A stretch of 51,205 bases of DNA from positions 1-51,205 of the forward strand of contig CBFFRP010000599.1 of the NCBI GenBank assembly GCA_965644295.1, given 5' to 3'. A program made the position numbers and the translations under genes. The notes beneath the pieces were generated by a model. That model searched no databases. It was not told where the DNA came from and saw only the letters and a program-made list of their open reading frames with translations. Origin of the DNA: Paraphysomonas bandaiensis. Its lineage: Eukaryota; Chrysophyceae. Shown here one piece after another: positions 10,201 through 17,223 of the stretch. Each line of letters starts with the position of its first letter. The first letter of the stretch is position 1.

Positions 10201-11211
10201 AATGTCCAGTATATCTTGAATTCGGAGGTTTCATCAGAAACAGGCTATTCTCCTTTCGAGTTGACATTTGGCTCCAATGACCTTGAATATCTAACCATGG
10301 ACATTAAAGAGTTACCAGAAAAGGCTCATGCTCGCCTTTCTGCTCTCAATGATCAATTAGCGAAACTTCGTGAAGCTTCCAAAGCTTATCAACAAAAACT
10401 GGCCAGCGAGAGAGCCAGTGAGGGTGTTCATCCTGACAGACAGAACAGATATCAACCTGGCGACTTTGTATTGTTCGACAAGGGCGCTAAGGTGCATCCA
10501 AAAATGTCTCACAGGTACATGGGACCATTTACAGTCAAACATCAATACAAAAACGATGTTGACTGCCAGCATCTGGCGACTGGACAAATGGTACGCGTTT
10601 CTGTCAGTGATGTAAAATTATTTCCAGGAGATCGTGACACAGCATACAAAATGGCCTTGCGTGATCATGAACAACACGTCATAGACAAAATCCTTTATTA
10701 TAAAGGTGATCGCGACGTGAGATCTACTATGACTTTTACTGTGCGTTTCCAAGATGGTGATGTTAGAGAAGTGCCTTATAGCAAGGATCTTTTTGACTCG
10801 ATACCCTACGCTGAGTTTTGCTCCAGCAAAAGATATCTATACCATCTTATTTATTCTACTGAAGGTGCTAAGAAATACATATCAGACATTCGTAAACAAC
10901 CGATCACTCAGTTTCAACCTGGTGATCTCGCATATGTCGATTTGCGAATTTATGGCGATGTTTGGTATGATGAGTTGGATCTTCCAGATTCTCATCTACT
11001 CACTTATGTAGCTCCTATCCAGTTCACACACTGGTACCACAAGAGCTCTAAGCGAGTATTATCGGTAAAAGATCTTCTCACTCTCCGCACCTACCGTTAT
11101 GACAACTACCTGGTACATTGTTTCGTTCATTCAGAGGTGAATACCAGCAATATGGTACTAGTAGATGAGGATTTTGCCCGACAATTTCCACAAGTCCGTG
11201 AGTCTTATTAG
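7225..11211 (+). CDS. pol: Gypsy Pol: protease, RT, RNase H, integrase; in frame with gag after a single UGA
   Basis: Numbering is from the GTG at 7246; the frame is open from 7225. Protease: DTGA 78-81, with the ILGLPALTG motif about 75 residues on. RT: KARPINPKLW entry region, motif A D395 (DIDLTNAFHQ), active-site box IFDN 456-459 in place of YxDD. RNase H: RTDAS, IEQEAYG, ETDHNN, ADWLSRE. Integrase: HHCC module, then D858, D917 and E951, with 33 residues between the last two (35 is usual for the family). GPF-type module YMGPF, then about 200 further residues (FQDGDVREVPYSKDLFDS region) shared with the outer element. No ATG lies near the start. Being in the gag frame after one UGA, it is probably made as Gag-Pol by stop readthrough. 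The frame is otherwise intact. Confidence 0.92.
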   Translation, partial: GKEGCEGVDLDESTVNVCNGETDCMKLSKSEHETENSSRVRTDKDEAKLYACYPSSKSFSSAHTVGRVVIDRKFKMEELVNVLCDTGALVANYVAKDLIEKLRDKLQPSRFYKVKHRVVLADSRTVQDLTEGVRLNLVLTDPKSHTYQYTGEFLVIDMKTNDIILGLPALTGKLYPFMCAVMREAHETQIEDVSNSENSNVLSSLVGDTVDSDDRVHPWRKASEDTAPEDDETELPVQFKDALTFLGKSREEALQDYHEQIKTHVSEELKSETNIMELLTTKAEKVFVPDEWSGVRGVEPLSLKWKSTLPERMKPKARPINPKLWEASEKEFRRLCGYFYRKSRSPWASCLVVAPKATPPYIRFCGDYVQINKHMEVGNYTIPNVKHELDKIINFPLYMDIDLTNAFHQIPLADETSERLSIQTPWGQYAPNFMPEGIAPATGVLQETVRDIFSDFSEWAIVIFDNMLILAHDAQDAYEKFEKIIDRCIERNVKLKMPKSWLGFRKVDFFGYVCRHKSYEVNPEKKEALGKIPMPTTTKQARSLLGKGVFFSSFTPKYSDLVAHLTDMTKKTFNWDKSTWRHDYEAEFRRFIKGLQDSCELFYPDYELEWTLRTDASELGVGAVLLQKKIFPSGETQLQPIAFISKKFSTQAQKWATIEQEAYGIFYSVKQLAYYLIGKQFTIETDHNNLLWMEASEVPKITRWRIFLQSFNFNIRHISGAKNWLADWLSREHQVAALSGIFLDEDLDDVYFLGDDCTEDEFFNFLGNFMEPEDREIAPPSETQVTPEEALLQVHNARVGHMGGRATWIRLNKEFPGHNIPYKVVEDYISKCPNCVKTRLAMREALIPIVRNLKPPNARSAIGIDAVEITPHGADGYTHINVVVNLFTKLVYLEPVKGVTALNLANTVWKYWTHYGHTDLIISDQGPDLTSDLFKQLTEYMGVRHTFSIANRHANGCERIIGEVVRHLRALVYDNSEREERRDAFEDPSWIANVQYILNSEVSSETGYSPFELTFGSNDLEYLTMDIKELPEKAHARLSALNDQLAKLREASKAYQQKLASERASEGVHPDRQNRYQPGDFVLFDKGAKVHPKMSHRYMGPFTVKHQYKNDVDCQHLATGQMVRVSVSDVKLFPGDRDTAYKMALRDHEQHVIDKILYYKGDRDVRSTMTFTVRFQDGDVREVPYSKDLFDSIPYAEFCSSKRYLYHLIYSTEGAKKYISDIRKQPITQFQPGDLAYVDLRIYGDVWYDELDLPDSHLLTYVAPIQFTHWYHKSSKRVLSVKDLLTLRTYRYDNYLVHCFVHSEVNTSNMVLVDEDFARQFPQVRESY

Positions 11212-11377
11212 ACTCACACACTCTGCTTTGACTACTTCCTTCAATATAATTTATATATCCCATGAGTTAATCCGGATTGTCTTCGTTCTGATGGCTACGT
11301 CAAACCTAGTTCTGTTGGCATCTGTAGGCGCCGGATCGGGATTTACTCAGTTTTATTTCCAAAAAAAAATTCAACCA

Positions 11378-11394
11378 AAGAGGGGAGGGGGCAA
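11378..11394 (+). promoter_or_regulatory. Polypurine tract of inner element
   Basis: A purine run (AAAGAGGGGAGGGGG, then CAA) directly precedes the 3' LTR at 11395. This is the expected plus-strand primer position. A similar G-rich run precedes the outer LTR. Confidence 0.85.
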
Positions 11395-12826
11395 TGTGAC
11401 CACGTGGCATCTCGCGTGCCTTACTTACGTGGCTATAGTGTTTTCCTAAGGGGCTACAACAAGACACTAGATAGACTAACTACCAAGAAAACACTCAGAA
11501 ATAACAGTCATTATTATTTATCACAGCATTGAAAACAACCATTCACTTACGGCGCAGTTTACTTTTTCGGTGATACCACTCACCGTAGTCAGCGAGCAGC
11601 TCTTCACCTGCCGGTATCGGTCTCAGAGTCTTGACCCAGACCACATCCAACCCAGACTCATCCATGCAGAATTCACAGTTGTAAGTCAGACCCGCAGCGA
11701 GATTCTCATCAAACAAGGTGTTTACGAACCTGCCGTGGTTATAAGGAGTCCTATGATATTTCCTCTCATGGCTGGGAACCGACATGAGATAACCTACGTC
11801 ATACTTCTCATGCTCGGCATCGATGTACACGGAGTCTTGCACACGAAGAATATAAGCACCCCAATTGGGGCACCGGTCATATATTTCTCCGCTATAGAGA
11901 CACACTAGGAATCCAGACGCCAGGTCCACTAGAGCAAAGAGTCCTTTCTGCTGGGGACTCAAGCCATCTGGGTTGGCTATGTTGAGCCCCTTCCTAACCT
12001 CGACGTATGGATTGTCGGTTCCACAACGAGCATAGAAATCCAGAACGGAGGCGCAAACATCAGGGGCTTCATCAAGGGATGCACTGTGCAAATAGGGGAC
12101 TACTCTGCAGTGTTTACCACGCACGTCCGAGTCTCCTTGTGGACATCGGACTGCAAAGTCTCTGGCCCGCCTCTTAGCTGCCTCTTCGCGAAAGGCCTGA
12201 CGCCGGCGGTCTTCGTACTTCTTCTTGGAAGGCCGAACACGTGATTTGCATTTGCTTGGGTCTGTAATGGGTTCTTTCATTGCAAAATGCTGATTTAGGA
12301 CAACTGTTGTTTTGTTATGAAAGTGTACGTTAGTTAGTATTTTTCAAGTACAAGTGTAGTTATGAGGAATGCAACATGATATACATTATACAGTGTTGTA
12401 CAACCGTATTTGATAGAGTCGTTGACATGACTGTATATTGTTATACTGCTTGTATGACACAGCCTGCGTTGTGGTTGTGTGTTGCAACACAGTGTGACAT
12501 GGATGACGTTGTGTGTGTGCAGCTCTACGGTTGTCTTCATACTTTATGTTTCTGTTGTGACTCAGTTTTGTTTATGTTAACCATACTTGGGTACTAGCGA
12601 CCTGACATCACTAGCGGTGGTGTTTGCGTGCTGATTCTTCGCGGGAGTCAGTCACTCGAGTATAGTTGATTGAAACATAAGTTTACCTGTAATAATATCA
12701 CTTCTTTGGTCTCATTTTCTTGATTCCCATACAGTGATAGTAGTTAGCGTTATCACGAGCCATAGTCTTGGTTATCAAACCAAACTGTGAGGTGACAGTT
12801 GAGTTGTCAAACGAGGCTGCATCATA
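11395..12826 (+). repeat. 3' LTR of inner gypsy element
   Basis: It is 1432 bp, starts TGTGACCACGTGG right after the polypurine tract and ends GCATCATA. It matches 3498-4921 except for 15 substitutions and an extra 8 bp (CTCCTTGT) near 12135. It carries the intact SET ORF on the minus strand. The segment 12281-12826 between the SET ATG and the LTR end is non-coding and promoter-like by position. Confidence 0.92.
11543..12280 (-). CDS. SET-domain protein (lysine methyltransferase-like) encoded antisense inside the LTR
   Basis: A complete 245-aa ORF starts at ATG 12278-12280. Residues 1-42 are strongly basic (KSRVRPSKKKYEDRRR, AAKRRAR) and could act as a nuclear or nucleic-acid-binding tail. 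A SET domain spans about 112-237. It shows KGLFALVDLASG with LYSGEIYD (the usual first SET block), YIDAE, GRFVN at 183-187 (the RFxNH position, with T for H), NCEF, and IPAGEELLADYGEWYH at 222-237 with the usual catalytic-pocket DYG..Y. No cysteine-rich post-SET is seen. Known SET enzymes methylate lysine using S-adenosylmethionine, in histones or other proteins. The gene points against gag-pol and lies wholly inside the LTR, so the element carries two copies. Substrate and activity are unknown, and the changed NH motif leaves catalysis uncertain. Confidence 0.85.
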   Translation of the reverse strand: MKEPITDPSKCKSRVRPSKKKYEDRRRQAFREEAAKRRARDFAVRCPQGDSDVRGKHCRVVPYLHSASLDEAPDVCASVLDFYARCGTDNPYVEVRKGLNIANPDGLSPQQKGLFALVDLASGFLVCLYSGEIYDRCPNWGAYILRVQDSVYIDAEHEKYDVGYLMSVPSHERKYHRTPYNHGRFVNTLFDENLAAGLTYNCEFCMDESGLDVVWVKTLRPIPAGEELLADYGEWYHRKSKLRRK

Positions 12827-12830
12827 ATGG
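12826..12830. repeat. Target-site duplication, right copy (AATGG)
   Basis: This copy matches 3493-3497 and directly follows the inner 3' LTR. The first A may belong to the LTR, which would give a 4-bp duplication. Confidence 0.85.
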
Positions 12831-12886
12831 TCTTGGTAGACGAGGAATTTGCCAGCAAATTTCCACAAGTTAATCAGTCGGTATAA
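12831..12886 (+). pseudogene. pol: C-terminal codons of outer gypsy pol, severed by the inner element
   Basis: Read on from the duplicated ATGG, these bases encode V-L-V-D-E-E-F-A-S-K-F-P-Q-V and end at TAA 12884-12886. The inner pol ends M-V-L-V-D-E-D-F-A-R-Q-F-P-Q-V. The match shows this is the missing tail of the outer pol at 2-3497. Confidence 0.92.
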
Positions 12887-13057
12887 AGTGTTCCTACTCT
12901 ACAATTTACGATGTGAAATTTTTCAGTATTCTCCGAATTACATCTATAATATGATAATAATACTCCATGGTGGTTCGTTTTGATGGCTATTTCAAACCTA
13001 GTCCCATTGACATGTGTGCGACCATGGATTTCTCACAAAAACGAGGGGGGGAGGCAG
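12887..13057 (+). other. 3' untranslated region and polypurine tract of outer element
   Basis: This aligns with the inner element's 11212-11394, for example the shared GATGGCTAxxTCAAACCTAGT block. It ends in a G-rich tract (ACGAGGGGGGGAGGCAG) just before the LTR. Confidence 0.85.
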
Positions 13058-14076
13058 TGTGACCACGTGGCATTTCCTATGCCCTATCTACGTGTCTATA
13101 GTACTAGAATTACATGCATTGCCCACTCAGGACCCTATAATATTAGTTTAGGACCCTATATCAAGAACATTATATCATCAGGACCCCATACCATGTCTAG
13201 GATGCATATTCTATGTTACACTTATTAAGATGGGGTAACGAGCTATGATGTACCTACACACGGAATCAACGTTCAGGTGTAATGTCCACTTTATCTGCTG
13301 ATGATGATGTACACTATGTTCTGCTGATGGTGACTTCACGCAATGTGAAACCTGCCACAAATTTATAATAAAGTTATGTGGGTCAGTATTCCAGTGTAGC
13401 AGTTGCAGTGTATACTTCCATAGGAATACGTACTGGCATTACCCATACTACCCTCTATAGGGGGGCAAGTACATATCACACCAAGGGAGAATGGATATTA
13501 TATACTCGAGGTGCACGAGTGTTCATACCAGACTCAGTGGGGAATCAATTGTGATATGCAATACCTGGTATGCAGGGTTGTATTTACGTATAACCTGGAT
13601 ATTAGGGATTTTGGGTTTTTGAATGCTAAAATACACCAAAGTGGCGGTATACTGTTTTTGTAAGGGAATTTAGGTAGAAAGTAAAACGTAGGATGTAGTG
13701 TACTATTAGTATGCGGTTATACGTTGCTCCTAGGTTGCTGTGTGTATTCAGTTTATAGAATAAACACGTTTCTGTGGGTGGTTGTGAGGTTGCAGGGTGT
13801 TGTGATGTTGTTGAGGAGTAGGAGTGGGTGTAACATGTATGCTATGGTGTTATGCACTTGTTTAGGCTTAACCGAAGTGCTTGGTGCCAACGATCTTGTT
13901 GCACTGGCGGTGTTCCTTGCGTGGTGATACTTGGCGGGTATCATTTACTGAGCATTAGGTTTTTCCTAGAGCAGTCAAAACATAATTAATTATACATTGT
14001 TTTCACACTTGCGTGTTTGTGTGCTATACCTGTACTGCGAGCCGTGATTCTGGTTATCAAACCGGGTTGCGTCATA
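13058..14076 (+). repeat. 3' LTR of outer gypsy element (no SET gene)
   Basis: It is about 1019 bp. It starts TGTGACCACGTGGCAT, like the inner LTR, and ends GCGTCATA. The last 380 bp or so are alignable with the inner LTR's right part (the CACTxGCGGTxGT...GCGGG block, TGGTTATCAAAC and the terminus). The left and middle parts differ: AGGACCCxATA-type repeats occur at about 13128-13193, and no SET ORF is present. It directly abuts the interrupted helicase frame, whose last visible codons run into it (stop at 14072-14074). Confidence 0.85.
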
Positions 14077-15007
14077 CATCTGTTATGTATGGTTTTAATT
14101 TATTATATAAGCTTTTAAAGTCATTGAAGTTATGAACTATTTCATCTAAAAAACATAATGCTTTACCACACAACGAACCGTTAAATTCTCCCATGAAGAC
14201 ATTCTCATTAGACAATGTGATTGTGTTATATAAACCCATTACTAATGATATGAATCTAACTATTGAACTTTTACCAACACCCATTGGCCCTTTCAAATAA
14301 ATCATTGTTTTCATCTTATGTCCTTTTATAAGCTTTCTTATCCAGCTTTTGTCATACTTATAATTAACTTCATTCCCTGAATTCCACACTTCTTTAATGT
14401 GATTCCATATGAACTTCATTCCTTTTTTACCTTGCTCAATTTTCTTCATATCTTTTTTTGAATTCTTATCGTATTTATATCCTGAAAACAAATTTAAGAA
14501 GTCGTCATCACCTTTAGAAAATATCCTGGGTTTTGTGTTATCACATACTAAAGTATGTTTATCAGAATATTTATTAAACCATGCTTTAATATGATCGGGA
14601 AAGTACTTTCCAAATGTGTTTATAAAATTAGTTTGTGAATACTCATATGGTAGTATATGACCATCTGGGTTTTTTGTTAATACGTAAAACATACTATCGT
14701 AACCATGGAATATATTTTGTTTAATGTAAGTTGTTGACTTAGGGAAAACTTTTTCATAATCTTCTGTTTCTAGTTTCTTAATTATATCTGTTCTTATTGT
14801 GTTTTCATTTATTCTTATCTTTGTATTTAACGTTCCTACAGTTTCAGAGACTTTCTTATTTATATATGTTTCATAATTATCAACTTCTTCTTTATATAAT
14901 CTTTTAAGTTCTTTGTCTTTGTAAAGTTGTAAATATTTACCTATAAATTGCTCCTTCTCTTCTTTTGTAATCTTTTCACCATTGATCTCAGATTTTGTTT
15001 TTGTCAT
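14077..15007 (-). pseudogene. SF3-type (viral/plasmid replication) helicase, C-terminus removed by retrotransposon insertion
   Basis: The ORF starts at ATG 15005-15007 and is open to the outer LTR; about 310 codons remain. The N-terminal half is lysine-rich with no motif I recognise. An FxLNLF-like stretch (DDFLNLFSGYKY) precedes the P-loop, as in DUF5906/D5-like primase-helicases. Walker A is GPMGVGKSS (about residues 240-248). Walker B is ALCFLDEI (about 284-291), preceded by the FNGSLCGK segment typical of superfamily 3 helicases. Such proteins replicate DNA viruses, polinton-like viruses, virophages and some plasmids. Tryptophan is encoded by TGG, so no special code is implied. The rest of the ATPase should lie left of the outer element's 5' end, beyond this window. 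Confidence 0.75.
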
Positions 15008-15172
15008 AACTATATATATTATATATATATAATTATTTTTTTAAATGATTTTATATATTAAAAAATGCTTTATATATTTTTATAAAATTGTGGAGTTTTA
15101 TTATTAAAATTAAGGGTTTTTATATAAATCAAGGTTTTTATATAAAAATTGGGACGTTTTTGCTTAAAGCTT

Positions 15173-15262
15173 CGCCATTATATCACTACAACTACATTCC
15201 AGAGCTTTAAGCATATTCGCCATTATATCACTACAACTACATTCCAGAGCTTTAAGCATTGC
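15173..15262. repeat. Two 45-bp tandem repeats in AT-rich island
   Basis: The unit begins CGCCATTATATCACTACAAC at 15173 and again at 15218; 42 bp are identical. A partial third start (GCCATTATA) occurs at 15271. Each unit ends GAGCTTTAAGCAT, and the left unit is preceded by the reverse form GCTTAAAGC. Confidence 0.9.
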
Positions 15263-15287
15263 CATTATACATTATTATAAAAAAGTC

Positions 15288-15442
15288 ATATAGATAACAA
15301 AGTAGATTTAATAAGTAGTTTTTATGGTAGAATCCCGGGGTTTTACAACCTTTACAAATTTAAATTATTTTTCATTTTAATTTTTCCCTCTCTCTATATC
15401 TACTATTAAATCTACTTATTAAATCTACTTTGTTATCTATAT
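15288..15442. repeat. 31-bp perfect inverted repeat, 93-bp loop
   Basis: The arms are 15288-15318 and 15412-15442, matched base for base (ATATAGATAACAAAGTAG... and its complement). The loop includes CCCGGGG and a pyrimidine tract. Right of it an imperfect hairpin (ATTACAACC-GAA-GGTTGTAAT) lies at 15570-15590. Confidence 0.9.
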
Positions 15443-15745
15443 TACTTTTTATTATAAACATTATAAATAATATATAAAGTTATTAATTTTATTTAAGAAT
15501 ATAAATAATATATAAAGTAATTATAACTTATTAATAATAAGTTATAAGTTAAACTTACAAAGAGAAGGAATTACAACCGAAGGTTGTAATTGGAAACACT
15601 CGAAGAGAAGAAGCCCCTTGCAGGGGTTGGGGGTAGAAAAGAGGCCCGCCCTTGTCCCTCCCCTTGTTTTTTAACTTTTTAAAATCCCTTGATATACAAC
15701 CAAGAAACAGCTAACAATATATAGTTGAAAATCTAATTTGACGTG

Positions 15746-16801
15746 CTACACCAATAAACGAATTTCTCTGTCTGAGGGCGGAAGACGATCCAACGCTGTT
15801 GGTGCCGAGAAGTTATACTCAGGACAAAGTTTTTCAACCAGTGGTAAAAGTTTACGATAGTTGGTAATAACGCTACTGATCTCCTCATTGACACGTTTCA
15901 CAAAAATGGATGTGAGATCAGTTGTAGTGCGATTATAAGCATAGCCTAAAAAGCGTAGAACTGAATCCATTGTAGTATCCTTGTTATCGAGGAGCTGTTC
16001 ATAGGGAACATATAAAACAGGTACGGAGTAGTTACGCGAAACTTGAGTCATATTTTCTATTGCAGAATTTTGAACTGCCACGTGTTTATAGTAGAATCTC
16101 TTAAAATCATTTTCTGTTATGATTAAGGAATGTTGTGGGGACACCTTATCGCACTTGACAGAGGTACTTGTGCAGTGCTGAGGCTTTCCGTGATACAGCA
16201 TCGATACCATGGACTCCAGTACATTGCGCCGAAGCAATAGAATAACACGTATGTTTCTAGTGCTCAAGTAAGTCCCTATTCTTTTCACGGCATTTTTAGA
16301 ACTAAAATCCAGAAATTTATTATTCAATCCAGGAATACTGGCGTCTTTAAATAGCATATTTTTCGATCCCAAACTGATGTTTGCTTCAGGACAAGATTTC
16401 AGTGGTTTCATTTTCTTAACTAATTCCTTTATATATACAGAGGGGTCAGATATATTACCGCGCCCAATTGTGATCATCTCTCCAGCATTGTCAATGCAGG
16501 GGTGTGACGCCAACAACGAAACAAAATATGTGGATCCGCTCCTTGGTTGTGTTAGAACAACATAATAGTTAATACTACGTCCTTCATATTCATATGTGTT
16601 TACATTGAGGGACGCTCTACTATCACCTACATTGGTTTTCTTTACAGCTGGTATAGACGAGCGAGATGTTGATGGAGGGTGAATATATGATGATGTCTTA
16701 ACCTTCTTCTTATCAGTAGCACGTTTAATTATCGACACTTGCCTATGGGAGGCCAATGCCAGAGTACAATGAGCAACTGCAAGCACGTAGATTAGGTGCA
16801 T
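15746..16801 (-). CDS. Sulfotransferase, secretory pathway
   Basis: A 351-aa single-exon ORF starts at ATG 16799-16801. The N-terminus is hydrophobic (about 1-18, MHLIYVLAVAHCTLALA), a signal peptide or anchor as in Golgi enzymes. TQPRSGSTYF at 84-93 is the 5'-phosphosulfate (PAPS) loop. IRVILLLRRNVLESMVS at about 184-200 is the 3'-phosphate-binding segment, with the family's R...S pattern. The family moves sulfate from PAPS to a hydroxyl or amino group of sugars, lipids or proteins; the acceptor cannot be told here. Several N-x-S/T sites suit a lumenal protein. The gene is divergent from the dehydrogenase at 17224 across 422 bp. It lies just right of the AT-rich island and appears intact. 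Confidence 0.85.
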   Translation of the reverse strand: MHLIYVLAVAHCTLALASHRQVSIIKRATDKKKVKTSSYIHPPSTSRSSIPAVKKTNVGDSRASLNVNTYEYEGRSINYYVVLTQPRSGSTYFVSLLASHPCIDNAGEMITIGRGNISDPSVYIKELVKKMKPLKSCPEANISLGSKNMLFKDASIPGLNNKFLDFSSKNAVKRIGTYLSTRNIRVILLLRRNVLESMVSMLYHGKPQHCTSTSVKCDKVSPQHSLIITENDFKRFYYKHVAVQNSAIENMTQVSRNYSVPVLYVPYEQLLDNKDTTMDSVLRFLGYAYNRTTTDLTSIFVKRVNEEISSVITNYRKLLPLVEKLCPEYNFSAPTALDRLPPSDREIRLLV

Positions 16802-17223
16802 TGCTTACTACTACAATTCAACTCTGACAGTTTAGACTAGTTAACAATAGATCTGCGAACAAGTAAGATGTACGCACAGAGTACGTATGCGTTGCACGGT
16901 ATCTATGTACACTCCTATGTATGTATGTATGTATGTATGTATGTATGTATGTATGTATGTATGTATGTATGTATGTATGTATGTATGTATGTATGTATGT
17001 ATGTATGTATGTATGTATGTATGTATGTATGTATGTATGTATGTATGTATGTATGTATGTATGTATGTATGTATGTATGTATGTATGTATGTTGGGGTGT
17101 GTGTTCGTGTTGGGTGAAGTGATGTGTGTGGATTGGAAGTAAGTTGTGTTGTGTATGTATCTGTTGATGCATACGTGTATAGTAGTTTTGATCATATCTG
17201 ACGAGCACTAAAAACTGTGGAAT
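16802..17223. promoter_or_regulatory. Shared intergenic region of two divergent genes
   Basis: The two start codons face away from each other across 422 bp, so both promoters must lie here or overlap upstream exons. The (ATGT)n array occupies 16916-17092. No TATA box could be assigned with confidence. Confidence 0.5.
16916..17092 (+). repeat. (ATGT)n microsatellite, about 44 copies
   Basis: An uninterrupted TATG/ATGT tetranucleotide run of 177 bp. The ORFs in it (YVCM or HTYI repeats) are artefacts of the 4-bp period and are not genes. Confidence 0.98.

Larger units (their letters stand above)
3498..12826 (+). mobile_element. Inner, structurally complete Ty3/gypsy LTR retrotransposon carrying an antisense SET gene in its LTRs
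   Basis: The element is about 9.33 kb: 5' LTR 3498-4921, leader 4922-5427, gag 5428-7224, pol 7225-11211, polypurine tract 11378-11394 and 3' LTR 11395-12826. A 4-5 bp target duplication flanks it. The LTRs differ by 15 substitutions and one 8-bp indel, all right of 4234. The element lies within the outer gypsy pol. Domain order is protease-RT-RNase H-integrase, which defines Ty3/gypsy. No conventional primer-binding site starting TGG follows the 5' LTR, so the priming mode is unresolved. The added cargo is a SET-domain ORF on the minus strand inside each LTR. Confidence 0.93.
1..14076 (+). mobile_element. Outer Ty3/gypsy LTR retrotransposon, 5' part outside window, split by a nested element
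   Basis: The outer element runs in from the left edge. It consists of pol (2-3497), the last pol codons after the nested insertion (12831-12886), a 3' untranslated stretch with a G-rich polypurine tract (to 13057) and a 3' LTR (13058-14076). Its pol is clearly related to the inner element's pol along the whole length, but the LTRs align only in blocks, so it is a separate family. The 3' LTR abuts an interrupted helicase gene, which indicates that this element was itself inserted into that gene. The 5' LTR, gag and protease start are outside the window. Apart from the nested insertion the visible pol is open. Confidence 0.9.
14077..15700. mobile_element. AT-rich replicon-like island (endogenous virus or plasmid fragment)
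   Basis: Base composition drops sharply to very AT-rich compared with both flanks. The island carries the helicase fragment and, right of it, about 700 bp of non-coding DNA with tandem repeats, a 31-bp perfect inverted repeat, a small hairpin and a GC-rich clump (15609-15665). This looks like the replication or terminal region of a small DNA virus or an organellar-type plasmid. The limits are judged by composition only; the right limit is approximate. Confidence 0.6.

Noticed and set aside
16868-17208. YVCM and HTYI repeat ORFs
   Set aside because: Translation of a 4-bp microsatellite, open in every frame on both strands.
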